Assembly (NCBI GenBank): GCA_963668435.2
Contig: CAXXSC010000006.1
Coordinates: forward strand, 496,001-560,000
From: G963668435 sp963668435
Lineage (GTDB): Bacteria; Latescibacterota; Latescibacteria; Latescibacterales; Latescibacteraceae
Direction: 5' to 3'
DNA: 64,000 nucleotides
The notes under the pieces are model-generated. The model had not been told where the DNA came from, made no database searches, and saw only the letters and a list, made by a program, of their open reading frames with translations. This document shows, piece by piece, positions 16,583 through 25,691 of this stretch. Position 1 is the stretch's first letter; each line of letters opens with the position of its first letter. The position numbers and the translations under genes are program-made.

Positions 16583-17290
16583 ATGAAACGGGATGACTTC
16601 GATCTTGCACAGGCAAAAAGCGAACTCAAGCCTCTAATCAGCGGCGGCAGCTATACGGCGGTCTACCGATTGTTGTACTTTGCGTCCCTTCTGAAATACG
16701 TGACGCAGACGCACCTCAAGGCTATCGGATTTTCCGGTGTAGGAAAAGTCGCCACGAAAAAGAAGCTTCTCACTCTTCATGAATGTGGATATCTCCGTCT
16801 TGCCAACGAGACTCTCGGAATTTATTCCACCACGATAAAGACCTTGCAGCTTCTGAAAGCACTCGGCCGCGATCTGAAACTTCTGCCATCTGTGCCGAAG
16901 GGGACAGGTGCGGAGATTTACAACACGGATGTCTTTGTAAAAGCTCTCAACTTGCCGAACTATTACGCTTTACTCTTCCCGCAATTCCCACAAGATAAAC
17001 CCTATATCATCCCCGATGCTCTTCTGGTGCTGAAAGAAGACAACCGCTATCAGCTCAATTTCCTTGAAATAGAGGCAGAAAAGCCGAACTGGGAACACTA
17101 CCTGCAAACGAAATACGACAGCTACAAACGGCTGGCCAGGGACCCACAGGTCTATAACTACTGGAAAGCCTTCAGTAGGCATATACAACTGCCGTGCCCG
17201 TCGATAAAGGACTTCAAATTCAGAGTAATGATAATCGGCTCGATCAGTAAATACTGGGGGCCGGGTTTCGAATTCAGGAGTGAATTATGA
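16583..17290 (+). CDS. Replic_Relax-like plasmid protein
   Basis: A 235-residue protein with an N-terminal winged-helix section (TQTHLKAIGFSGVGKVATKKKLLTL) and a C-terminal part IIPDALLVL...LNFLEIEAEKPNWEHYLQTKYDSYKRL, which has the look of a PD-(D/E)xK nuclease core (D, ExE, K). This combination is seen in Replication-relaxation family proteins of plasmids and integrative elements. It begins a four-gene operon with the coupling ATPase and overlaps the next gene by 4 bp. No classical relaxase is nearby, so it may take part in nicking or DNA processing for transfer; that role is inference. Confidence 0.55.
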   Translation: MKRDDFDLAQAKSELKPLISGGSYTAVYRLLYFASLLKYVTQTHLKAIGFSGVGKVATKKKLLTLHECGYLRLANETLGIYSTTIKTLQLLKALGRDLKLLPSVPKGTGAEIYNTDVFVKALNLPNYYALLFPQFPQDKPYIIPDALLVLKEDNRYQLNFLEIEAEKPNWEHYLQTKYDSYKRLARDPQVYNYWKAFSRHIQLPCPSIKDFKFRVMIIGSISKYWGPGFEFRSEL

Positions 17291-18084
17291 CCGATGATCT
17301 TGAGAAACAAGACGAAAATATGCCGGATTTACCGACCTTTGATATTTCCAACATGAACCTCGTTGAGCTTGGGCGGCAACTACAGGATAATCTCAACTCG
17401 TACCGGCCTGGCTGGATATGGCTAAAGAAACGCCAGAACGAAAAGGTGTTTCTGGATGAAGAACGTCTGCGGGCGCTTATCGCTCAGATTCAGGATTTGC
17501 GCGATATGAATTCGGCACTCCTAAATCTGAATGCCGAGGTCTATCTAACGCAGGAGCGAATGGATACAATTATTCGGCGTTACCGTGAGCATGAGAATTT
17601 TGTTGATGCCGAAGGCCGCCGTCTGTCGGAAATAGCCGAAGCAAAACATAAGAATGAAATGAAGAAAATGGATGATGAAATAGAATCCCGAAAGAAAAAT
17701 ATTGAGGCTTTGGAATTGGAGAACGAGCGCCGGGTAGCCGAAATCAACATGCTCAAAGCGCAGGAGGACAATCTCAAGGCTCAACGTGAAAAAGAAGACA
17801 TCCGCATGGGGCTGATGCGGAAAGTAGTGGAAAAAATCGATATCAACGAACTGCCGGATTATCTGAGAACCTTTGTTATCAACTCCATTTTCAATCCAAG
17901 CCAGACAATCACCAACGAAATGCAGCTTATGGACGATTTGCGGGAATATGCGAAACGGAGAGCGGAAGCCGAAACACGAACGGTTGAAGCAGGTGCCAGA
18001 AAGGAGGAAAGTCAGGCAGACATCGAGCGAACCACGGCGGATAAAACCATTCTCGATTTTGACAACCTGAAACGAAAAAAATAA
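17287..18084 (+). CDS. Coiled-coil protein of mobilisation-like operon
   Basis: A 265-residue soluble protein. Residues about 55-170 form a long charged coiled coil (KHKNEMKKMDDEIESRKKNIEALELEN falls within it), followed by a helical tail. No signal peptide. It overlaps the upstream gene by 4 bp, so it is translated together with the Replic_Relax-like protein. A structural or adaptor role for the transfer machinery is possible, but I recognise no family. Confidence 0.65.
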   Translation: MTDDLEKQDENMPDLPTFDISNMNLVELGRQLQDNLNSYRPGWIWLKKRQNEKVFLDEERLRALIAQIQDLRDMNSALLNLNAEVYLTQERMDTIIRRYREHENFVDAEGRRLSEIAEAKHKNEMKKMDDEIESRKKNIEALELENERRVAEINMLKAQEDNLKAQREKEDIRMGLMRKVVEKIDINELPDYLRTFVINSIFNPSQTITNEMQLMDDLREYAKRRAEAETRTVEAGARKEESQADIERTTADKTILDFDNLKRKK

Positions 18085-18100
18085 CAGGGAGGATGATTGA

Positions 18101-18631
18101 ATGCCAAGCAGGACCGAAAGCAAAGTGATGAGGGTTGCACCCGGTGAGGAGCAGTCGACCATCGATTTCATGCAGAAACTGTTCTGGAATCTACTCAGTA
18201 CGCAGGAGATAAAAACTTCCGATAATTATCTCAAGAAAAAAGACGATGCGATATATCAGGTGCACACGACAGACCATTATGTGAAAATGGCGTTTTCACG
18301 TTATCTGGACACACCGCATCTCGACAAAATTAAGGCATATGAAAAGGAATATTTTGATATGCCAGAGCCTGTATATCCAAAGGTTTTTCCTTTAGGGATA
18401 TGGATTTGGTTAATTGGGGGGATAGTACTTGGAGCATTATTAGTACCTGTTACAAGATCACTGGCTGGAATGTTTGTTGGCGTTGGAATAGTCGGTGCTA
18501 TTTGGATTGTGTACTACGCCTTACACTATTCTATCGAAAAAGACAAAGCCGACAGACAGGCAAAAGATCTTAACATAAGCCGGAAAGAAATAATGGAACG
18601 AATGGAGCATTTGGAGAAACTTCCCGCATGA
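18101..18631 (+). CDS. Two-span membrane protein of mobilisation-like operon
   Basis: A 176-residue protein with an N-terminal soluble part of about 90 residues, two adjacent membrane helices (about 95-147: LGIWIWLIGGIVLGALLVPV and AGMFVGVGIVGAIWIVYYAL) and a charged C-terminal helix. A good Shine-Dalgarno sequence (AGGGAGGATG) precedes the ATG and the stop overlaps the coupling ATPase start by 4 bp. It could anchor the ATPase at the membrane, since that protein has no membrane segment of its own. Confidence 0.65.
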   Translation: MPSRTESKVMRVAPGEEQSTIDFMQKLFWNLLSTQEIKTSDNYLKKKDDAIYQVHTTDHYVKMAFSRYLDTPHLDKIKAYEKEYFDMPEPVYPKVFPLGIWIWLIGGIVLGALLVPVTRSLAGMFVGVGIVGAIWIVYYALHYSIEKDKADRQAKDLNISRKEIMERMEHLEKLPA

Positions 18632-19812
18632 GTGAATTAGTTGATCTCGGTATACCGTTGCGGGCAAGCGACGGCTTGCCCGTAATAGAAACGGTCGACC
18701 GTTTCAAACACCTATTCGTTCTCGGTTCGACCGGCAGCGGCAAAACGACTTTTTTCCTGAATCTCATCAGGGAAGAGATCACTAACGCCCTGATTGTACT
18801 CGATCCGAACGGCGACCTGGCCGAGCGCGTCGCCGGTTTGGTCCCGAAAGACAGATTGGTCTATATCGACAAGGACCATCCTATTTCACTCAATCCACTT
18901 GCCAGGAATTATCTCAATCGCTCGGAGAAAGCCAACGAACTGATTGAGGTGGTGAATTCTGCGGTAATGGCGTTGACAGACGACCAGCAGATGCCTATCA
19001 CAGTTCAGATGGCAAAGATCATCCGAAACGCCGTTCGTGTTTTCTCTGACGAGCAGTTGAATATTGAGTATCTCGGCCAGTTCCTTGAATACAAATCCGA
19101 GCGGATAAAAGTCCCGGACAGATACTGGAAGGAATTCGATATCACGCCTCGCGGCCAGCGAAACGAACAGGCGGAAAGCGCAAAACGTATCTCGGCGAGG
19201 CTTTCTCTTTTTTGCGAGGACGAGAACCTTCTTCCGTTTGTTCGCGGCGGTAATGAACTGAACATTCCCGATATTGTCGAGAACAAGCGTATTGTCGTTT
19301 TCAATCTCAATGGTTTTGACGACGAAAGCACAGCTTTTATCGGTGGACTGGTCAGCAATGCGGTGAAATCTTATTACCTCCACCAGGCCACGAAGGAAAG
19401 CGATCCGCTATACTTCTACTGTGACGAGTATCATCTTTTTATCAACAAGCTTTTTGCCCGTTTTCTGGCCGAGGCCCGAAAATACAATATCAGCATGAAT
19501 TTTGCCGGCCACTCGCTTTCACAGGTTGACAGGAAACTGGCCTCGATGATGCTCTCATCCTGTTTTGTTAAGGTTGCCCTCAATTGTGGTGTGGAAGACG
19601 CTGAACTTCTGGCAAAGGAACTTGGTGTTGATGTCGTTGAAATCAAGAAGCTTAAGCCCTATGAAGCCTATATCGGTATCGGAAAAAAGCCGCACAAGGT
19701 GTTGATGTTTCCGGTTGAAAAGACAGCTGAATACAAACCGGAGGCTGTGGTGAAAGAGGAGGAATTGGATTTCTTAGGGGAGGGGTGGATAAATTTAGAG
19801 TTATATAATTGA
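18628..19812 (+). CDS. VirD4/TraD-like coupling ATPase
   Basis: A 394-residue P-loop ATPase: Walker A in GSTGSGKTTF (about residues 33-42), Walker B in LYFYCDEYH, and the ARKYNISMNFAGHSLSQ stretch typical of TraD/VirD4 and HerA-like DNA pumps. Coupling proteins bring DNA-protein complexes to a type IV secretion channel. It lacks N-terminal membrane helices, and the two-span protein encoded just upstream may supply them. No VirB4 or other channel genes are in the window, so the element looks mobilisable rather than self-transmissible. Confidence 0.8.
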   Translation: MSELVDLGIPLRASDGLPVIETVDRFKHLFVLGSTGSGKTTFFLNLIREEITNALIVLDPNGDLAERVAGLVPKDRLVYIDKDHPISLNPLARNYLNRSEKANELIEVVNSAVMALTDDQQMPITVQMAKIIRNAVRVFSDEQLNIEYLGQFLEYKSERIKVPDRYWKEFDITPRGQRNEQAESAKRISARLSLFCEDENLLPFVRGGNELNIPDIVENKRIVVFNLNGFDDESTAFIGGLVSNAVKSYYLHQATKESDPLYFYCDEYHLFINKLFARFLAEARKYNISMNFAGHSLSQVDRKLASMMLSSCFVKVALNCGVEDAELLAKELGVDVVEIKKLKPYEAYIGIGKKPHKVLMFPVEKTAEYKPEAVVKEEELDFLGEGWINLELYN

Positions 19813-20131
19813 TTAATAATTATATTATCAGCAATTAATCACTAATATACAATATTCATAAGAAAAGATATATTCTTAAGATTATTGGTAATATTTCATT
19901 AAATGTTGGATTCATACTGTTTTGAATGTGGCAAATATCAGGTATAGATGTTGATGGTATCAAATGAATACTTAGTTTTTTTTTACATTATTTTTGCATT
20001 TCCATGTAAAAAAGCAAAAAAGGCTTGTTTTGTTACTTTAAGTATGATTATTGTTTATCCATAATGTTGATAAATAATAATCAATTAATATTTTATATGG
20101 GAAATGTTGAAGAGGGCAATAATGTTTCTAT
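19813..20131. other. AT-rich gap before the envelope cluster
   Basis: About 320 bp, clearly more AT-rich than the preceding operon. It probably holds the promoter of the five-gene cluster but no unambiguous -35/-10 pair stands out. No gene or hairpin terminator recognised. Confidence 0.5.
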
Positions 20132-20680
20132 ATGTTTACTTTACACTACATAATTCTTTGTTTTTTAATACTATTTATTGGGATTATTATGCCGAAGAAA
20201 GACATATCCTTGATTAAATACATTTTTTTATTATATAGCCTTATGATTGCAATAGTTCTGATAATGTTCTTTTCCAATGGGCATTTGAGTCGAGATATAG
20301 AAAACTATTTCTGGTACTGGTTTATATGTTCAAACCTTTATGTTGCATTTTTAACTGTGATAATTTTGAAAAACATACCTAATACATTCTTTAATAACAT
20401 TGCATATAACCTGATGTGGATTCCTATAGTTGCAAAAGTAAGTGAAATAAACGTATATATAAATCTGTTTTATTTAATACCGATCACTTTTTCGCTTATG
20501 ATTTTTAAAAGAAACAAAACAATGTCAATATTTATTTATACGACCGTAATTTATGAGTATATGATAACTAATAAACAATTAGACATGGAAGCAGAATTCA
20601 TATTTGCTGGGTTAATTGCAACTGTCCTATATACAGCATTTTATATCATTATCACCAAAATTGTTTATTGTTTAAGATAG
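20132..20680 (+). CDS. Polytopic membrane protein, envelope cluster gene 1
   Basis: A 182-residue protein made almost wholly of hydrophobic helices (five or six predicted by eye), with short charged loops such as PKKDISLIK and FKRNKTMS. No family recognised. It is the first of five same-strand AT-rich genes; its end lies 14 bp before the ATG of the next gene. It could be an inner-membrane anchor or immunity-like protein; this is speculation. Confidence 0.65.
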   Translation: MFTLHYIILCFLILFIGIIMPKKDISLIKYIFLLYSLMIAIVLIMFFSNGHLSRDIENYFWYWFICSNLYVAFLTVIILKNIPNTFFNNIAYNLMWIPIVAKVSEINVYINLFYLIPITFSLMIFKRNKTMSIFIYTTVIYEYMITNKQLDMEAEFIFAGLIATVLYTAFYIIITKIVYCLR

Positions 20681-20694
20681 GAGGATTAATACCC

Positions 20695-22233
20695 ATGTGT
20701 ATTAGAGTTCTTATTTTTGCTTATATGATATTGATATATGTTCTTTTTCCAGGGATTGCTTTTTCTCAAACCGAAAGCATATACTCGGAATCACCATTTA
20801 AAGATGATTTCTTTGAATTTGAAACACCGGGGACTGAATACAATTACGGCATGGTACTTGACAGCGATATCAGCAACAATCAATTTATTAATGAGTTATT
20901 AAATAAAACATATGCAATCTCTTTTAGAGATACACCTAGGCCATGTTATATTAGAAGTTTTGGTTTATGCAATAAAGAGACGAGTATCAAAGTATATCAT
21001 GAGTTTATTTACGATCTACTTCATAATGCAGTTTATGAATCGAACAAACTTGATGAAATAATTAAAGATATTATGCAAAAAGATAATATTCTCAAGTTCT
21101 TCTATAAAAGTATCATTGAAAATGATTCATCTGTTGGTCGCAGTGAGTACCGTGGTAATTTTGAAATAATAAATTCAAAATTTAATGAAGAGCGCAATCA
21201 ATATACTGTTGACCAAGTCAATTGGGAAAATAACAAATTTTATCTTGTAATTGCAGACAGTTCAAAGAATTATGACAACACATCAGAAATAATAAAATTT
21301 AATGTTAAAAATGAAACAGATTCAAATGATAGTTCACTAGTAAGAATTGTAATTGGGGATTTGAAATACGAAAAAGAATTTAAAAACATCAGTCAAGTAA
21401 CTTTTTTAGACAAGATGATAGAAAAAATGTATGAGAATGCTAAAAATGATGTAACTCAAATAGCAATTAAAAGAGATCATTTACGTCTGATTTTATATCT
21501 ATTGCCATATATATCTAATGAGAATGATAAAGACCGGCTTGATTATTTCTATATCGAAAGTAACGATAAAAACAAGATAGGCAGTTACCCTGTTGTTGGT
21601 ATAGACTATTATTGCGCACGTTTCTTTTCTGCATACTATCAGCTTCGTCTACCAGCTGAAGTAGAATTTGAAACCGTAGGGAAATTACGAAATATCAGGG
21701 CAATACGTGCTTGGTATCGTTTTTTTTATCGCTGGTATTATTTGATTATACCTGATAAATATGAATTTGTTATGGAAATTGATTTTCCCGCTTCTTTCAG
21801 TGTAAAAGCTACAAAATATGGATTAATCCCTGCTTTGAACGCGAATTATCAATGGAATTATGTTAAGAGCATATCAAACTATTATTACGAAGTGGATGAC
21901 CCTGAATTTAGACAGGAAACTGTTTATCATTTGGCAGGAAACGTTTCTGAATGGCAAATGAATTTTTTTGAGTCAGATCCATACGATACGGAAGAGAATC
22001 ATCAGTATAGAAAAGAATTAATAAAGGAAAAAAAAGAAATTGACATGCTTGAAATAAAAAACAGTAATGCGTTGTCAACACAAGAACAAATTAATTTTCT
22101 GCAAAGAAACAGAGTAGTGCGTGGAGGAAATTATAAATCTTATCTATACTATCTGAGAGTACAAATTAGAAACAAAATGAATCCTTTTACAAGAACCTCA
22201 ACTATCGGATTTCGATGTGCAAGGGGGGAATAG
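20695..22233 (+). CDS. Secreted protein with formylglycine-enzyme-like (SUMF1) domain
   Basis: I start at MCIRVLIFAYM because AGGAGG lies just upstream. A signal peptide ends near AFSQ. Residues about 60-290 are unfamiliar. Residues about 300-512 resemble the FGE-sulfatase/SUMF1 C-type-lectin fold: YPVVGIDYYCARFFSAYYQLRLPAEVEFE, HLAGNVSEW, RVVRGGNY and a final STIGFRCARG. The central loop is unusual: the common YPWG segment is missing and a Tyr/Trp-rich insert takes its place. Catalytic cysteines of true FGE are not evident, so a structural role as in GldK/PorK or other binding proteins is more likely. First large gene of the cluster. Confidence 0.75.
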   Translation: MCIRVLIFAYMILIYVLFPGIAFSQTESIYSESPFKDDFFEFETPGTEYNYGMVLDSDISNNQFINELLNKTYAISFRDTPRPCYIRSFGLCNKETSIKVYHEFIYDLLHNAVYESNKLDEIIKDIMQKDNILKFFYKSIIENDSSVGRSEYRGNFEIINSKFNEERNQYTVDQVNWENNKFYLVIADSSKNYDNTSEIIKFNVKNETDSNDSSLVRIVIGDLKYEKEFKNISQVTFLDKMIEKMYENAKNDVTQIAIKRDHLRLILYLLPYISNENDKDRLDYFYIESNDKNKIGSYPVVGIDYYCARFFSAYYQLRLPAEVEFETVGKLRNIRAIRAWYRFFYRWYYLIIPDKYEFVMEIDFPASFSVKATKYGLIPALNANYQWNYVKSISNYYYEVDDPEFRQETVYHLAGNVSEWQMNFFESDPYDTEENHQYRKELIKEKKEIDMLEIKNSNALSTQEQINFLQRNRVVRGGNYKSYLYYLRVQIRNKMNPFTRTSTIGFRCARGE

Positions 22234-22812
22234 ATGAAAAAAATAGATTTAAATTATGCATTCATTTTTAAAAGTGGACATTTTAAGGATAATGTCATCA
22301 ACGTAGCAAAAAAAGTCTGCTTGGGGATTCTGTATATAATCGCGATAAAATGCTCTTTTAATCTCAATGATAATGTGATAAAAATATTTATTATCGGTAT
22401 GTTATTTTCTCTTTTTGTCTCGCCTGAACGTATACTTTACCTCGGCTCTTCAATAGTAATATTTGGCATTGCACTTGAATTTGCTCAACGTAATTTAGGT
22501 TCAAACAGTATTAATCCATTGTTAGCTGAATTGTTAGGTGTTAAAGGTGATATTATACCAGCATATATAATCATTTTCGGGCTGCTTGTTGATGCATACA
22601 TATTTTATGTTATGTTTTACAGTATTATCGATAGTTCATCGAAAAAGAACGAAACAATTGCCTCTCTACAGAATAGCTATGAAAAGATTATTAACAACCT
22701 TGACACAATAATATCAAACCTCAGTAGCAAATTACAAAGAATAACTGATTTGAAGGCTGAAATCAAAAAAAACTCAATGCTGTTCGATTCAAAAGAGAAG
22801 AATGAAGAATGA
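22234..22812 (+). CDS. VanZ-like membrane protein with coiled-coil tail
   Basis: A 192-residue protein with four hydrophobic helices in the first 135 residues and a cytoplasmic-looking coiled coil (about 140-185). The middle helices (IKIFIIGMLFSLF and SIVIFGIALEFAQ, with the E-x-x-Q pattern) resemble VanZ-like proteins. A two-part layout of membrane helices then coiled coil is also seen in GldL/PorL. It begins directly after the stop of the SUMF1-domain gene, with GGGGGG as ribosome site, and overlaps the next gene by 4 bp. Confidence 0.65.
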   Translation: MKKIDLNYAFIFKSGHFKDNVINVAKKVCLGILYIIAIKCSFNLNDNVIKIFIIGMLFSLFVSPERILYLGSSIVIFGIALEFAQRNLGSNSINPLLAELLGVKGDIIPAYIIIFGLLVDAYIFYVMFYSIIDSSSKKNETIASLQNSYEKIINNLDTIISNLSSKLQRITDLKAEIKKNSMLFDSKEKNEE

Positions 22813-24161
22813 TGCAGAAAAATATATACAAATATAGAATGTTTTTTATGCTAGTATTATATCTGGTAATGATGCTATGGGTATTTGCCAAACCAAACCA
22901 AAAAACAACGAAACAAATTAACCAGTCGTATTTAGATAGTCTTTACTCACTACTGAATGAAAAGATTGATGATAAAAACTTTCATCGTGTGTTGAGGGAA
23001 AAAAACAGCACCAGTTTCAATGACTTCACATTTATCAGAGAGGCGTGGAAGTATATAAATTCATCTGTTTTAGATAGCACAGAAAGTGACTATTTAAAAG
23101 AAATCTATGCATCAACAATAGACAGTCTTAAAAACTATGGCATAGAAAATGAAGATATATTGAATATTCTTGAAGACAGGCATCTGACAGTTTTGTACAA
23201 CAGTAAGATTAATCAACACTTGCTAAGCGATAATCAACGTCAAGAATACTCTGGACATGCTGCGAACAACCTTGAATTTATTAATAATTTGATAAGTGAT
23301 ATTTCCGACCGGGTTTCTATCAACGGCTATTACGGTCCGGAATCAATGAAAGATAAAGAGGAAGAAGGAAGAATTGACACGAGAGGAAATGAACGATTTA
23401 AATACTATGTTATTTTCAATAGTGCTATTGAAGAAATAATAAAAAGAAATGAATTCTTTTTAACCTCAAAAACTCAAGTGCCAGAAATTCATAAACATTA
23501 TATCACATTTGAGCCTGGCCGAATGTACTACAAAAATCACGTAAACTATATCTTGATAACGATTGGAAACGCAATCGCAGACTCAATACGTTTTCAAGAT
23601 GTGACTTTTATAAAAGAAAACCATACGGATTATATCAAAATCGATGGTACCAAACTATCGGCGAAATCTGATTCGTGCAGAATATATTATAATTATAAAG
23701 GTGAAGTTGTTGAGAGAAAGTCTGAATTCTTCGCAAAAGAGGAATCATTTGAAGCTGATACAATAATATTTGTATTGCAAGATAAAGACAACAAAGAAGT
23801 TGCTCGTCATCCGCTTAATCTACATGAAAGTAATGTTGACACATTAACAACCTACTACGCCGATGACTACAAAATAATGTTTTCCTCAATATTAAAAAAC
23901 AACCGTGAGTTCACAACCTTTACAAAAATTTCAAATACCGGTTCAGCTATCAAGAATATATCGATAAGAGAATTATCTGAAAATTTAAAATATGGTGCAA
24001 TTATAGATCAAAATAACAAAGAAATACTGGATAATCTTGCAGAAGGTAAAACGGTATCACTTAAAGAGTTGAAATTGCCAGAAAACGCAATTGCAAAAGG
24101 CATAGTTTTTGATATAGATGGTAATATTTTTAAATTAGTTTTTACCTTTGGGAGACAGTAG
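22809..24161 (+). CDS. Membrane-anchored extracytoplasmic protein, cluster gene 4
   Basis: A 450-residue protein with one N-terminal membrane helix (FFMLVLYLVMMLWVFA, about residues 12-28), then a large extracytoplasmic part: helical to about residue 230 and strand-rich after that, with repeated beta-sandwich-like sections. No catalytic motif recognised. Single N-terminal helix, helical bundle, then beta domains is the plan of GldM/PorM, and gene order also fits, but I see no diagnostic sequence match. Overlaps the preceding gene. Confidence 0.65.
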   Translation: MMQKNIYKYRMFFMLVLYLVMMLWVFAKPNQKTTKQINQSYLDSLYSLLNEKIDDKNFHRVLREKNSTSFNDFTFIREAWKYINSSVLDSTESDYLKEIYASTIDSLKNYGIENEDILNILEDRHLTVLYNSKINQHLLSDNQRQEYSGHAANNLEFINNLISDISDRVSINGYYGPESMKDKEEEGRIDTRGNERFKYYVIFNSAIEEIIKRNEFFLTSKTQVPEIHKHYITFEPGRMYYKNHVNYILITIGNAIADSIRFQDVTFIKENHTDYIKIDGTKLSAKSDSCRIYYNYKGEVVERKSEFFAKEESFEADTIIFVLQDKDNKEVARHPLNLHESNVDTLTTYYADDYKIMFSSILKNNREFTTFTKISNTGSAIKNISIRELSENLKYGAIIDQNNKEILDNLAEGKTVSLKELKLPENAIAKGIVFDIDGNIFKLVFTFGRQ

Positions 24162-24163
24162 TC

Positions 24164-24922
24164 ATGAAAAATATCGTTACAATTTTGCTATTAATTTTAT
24201 TTATTAATTCTCCCTTATGTTATGCACAAGATAATACAACTCAGGTACAAACCATTACGTCATACACTGACTTTGCATTGATTAATTATCCTGTAAGCCA
24301 GGAGATGATAAAAAATTATATTGTCTCTAAAATCAAACCGGAGTATATGGTTATTAATCCAGATGTAACCTCATTTTATTACAAAGTGAAAAATTATATG
24401 ATGTTACCTTTTTTATTTACCATACAGGGTGGGAACTTTGTCATTTTACCATTAGTCCCTTTAAATAACAGACTTGTTTTTAACCATTATACATTCAGCA
24501 TGATGGAAAATTATTGCAAAATTCTAAATGAAAATTCTGACATCGTCTTTCTTTGTCCCGACTCAACAAAAATTTCAGTGGATGAAGGTTTTAAGTTTAA
24601 ATATCATCAATTTGAGCCAGACCTAGCTGAATATCAACGATACGCCTTAATACCAGCAATCGAGGATATAAATATTTCACATTTTATCAAATCTTCGTTA
24701 AAGGGCATCACTGTTATCGTTTTCCGGTATAAAGACAAAGAAACCTTGTATTTTTTCCCTTTGGATTTATTAAAACATTTCATTGACTACCAGGATTTCA
24801 TTAATCTGACAAAAGAGATAGTATCTTTTGAAAACACTGATATGCTTAATTTACCATTAATAAATACTTATATTGATGCAAATCTTTTTTTTGACAGCGG
24901 AGGATATGGGCCGAAGTATTGA
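24164..24922 (+). CDS. Secreted protein, last gene of envelope cluster
   Basis: A 252-residue protein with a signal peptide (cleavage probably after CYAQ) and no further membrane segment, beginning 2 bp after the previous stop. The mature part is aromatic-rich with mixed strand and helix character and no motif I know. Tight packing with the three genes before it implies a joint complex at the envelope. By position it would correspond to GldN/PorN if the cluster were GldKLMN-like; this is unproven. Confidence 0.65.
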   Translation: MKNIVTILLLILFINSPLCYAQDNTTQVQTITSYTDFALINYPVSQEMIKNYIVSKIKPEYMVINPDVTSFYYKVKNYMMLPFLFTIQGGNFVILPLVPLNNRLVFNHYTFSMMENYCKILNENSDIVFLCPDSTKISVDEGFKFKYHQFEPDLAEYQRYALIPAIEDINISHFIKSSLKGITVIVFRYKDKETLYFFPLDLLKHFIDYQDFINLTKEIVSFENTDMLNLPLINTYIDANLFFDSGGYGPKY

Positions 24923-25691
24923 TGTATTTTTTTATTAGAGTGTTGTTCCATTGGCAAGAGTGAAATGTACTCAGGTATGAGCTCTTTGAGTTCTCTGAGT
25001 TATAAATAATCTGTTCTGGAGTAAAAAAACTTGTCAGTGTAGTATTTTTCTTTCTGCTTGTTGTTCTAAATCTATCATTATTACTAGACCCGTTTTCGAG
25101 GGTAAGTTCAAAGTAATCACAATATCTTATGAGCGGCGTTAAACACCATTTACTGAAACAATAATAATATTTTCCAAAAATTTTATTGCACAAAAACAGA
25201 TTCAGTGTATTGCGTTCTGGAGACGTCTTCAACAATATCATGTTCTCGATTCATATGCGGTTGATATGAAGACATCTAATTAATTTTAATCACCACTGGT
25301 TAAGGTACTTTCTTCTGGAATCCTATTTACCAAACATTTTCTGCACCCGCCCCCTGGAAGTGAAGTAAACTTCGTCTTAACGCAATTTCACTCAAAATAT
25401 GCTACAATATATTTTATCTGCCTGCTTACGCGCTGTCGGTATAAGCCACCGTAAGACACGGCCTTTTCACTTCTGTTCGCTCACGCTATCAAAAACAACG
25501 ATGGCAGTACTGACATGGTTTTGGAACGGACAGGGGAACGACCTAAAGCCGTGCCGTAACGATTGAGGAGCGAGGTCGAGACTTTTCAACGTTATTGCAG
25601 TCAGAGAAAAAACGAAAAAGGGGGGCGTTTTGACAGTTCCCCTTTTTCTATTGTAAAATAGGGACAGCACCTTACAATTAAGGAGGGGACT
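24923..25691. other. 770-bp gap between envelope cluster and primase-like gene
   Basis: No convincing gene; a 131-codon minus-strand frame here overlaps the end of the secreted-protein gene and lacks ribosome site and family features. The composition shifts from very AT-rich to moderate near 25,330, which may be a recombination joint. A promoter for the next gene lies at 25630-25659. Confidence 0.5.
25630..25659 (+). promoter_or_regulatory. Promoter of primase-like gene, TTGACA-18-TAAAAT
   Basis: Consensus -35 and a good -10 with an 18-bp spacer, 33 bp before the ATG. Confidence 0.7.

Noticed and set aside
20695..24922. Calling the cluster gldKLMN outright
   Set aside because: Order and topology fit, but gene 3 looks VanZ-like, the proteins are short for the family and no diagnostic motif was seen. 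Kept only as a hypothesis.
24846..25241. 131-codon minus-strand frame
   Set aside because: It overlaps the end of the secreted-protein gene on the other strand, lacks a ribosome site and has random-looking composition.
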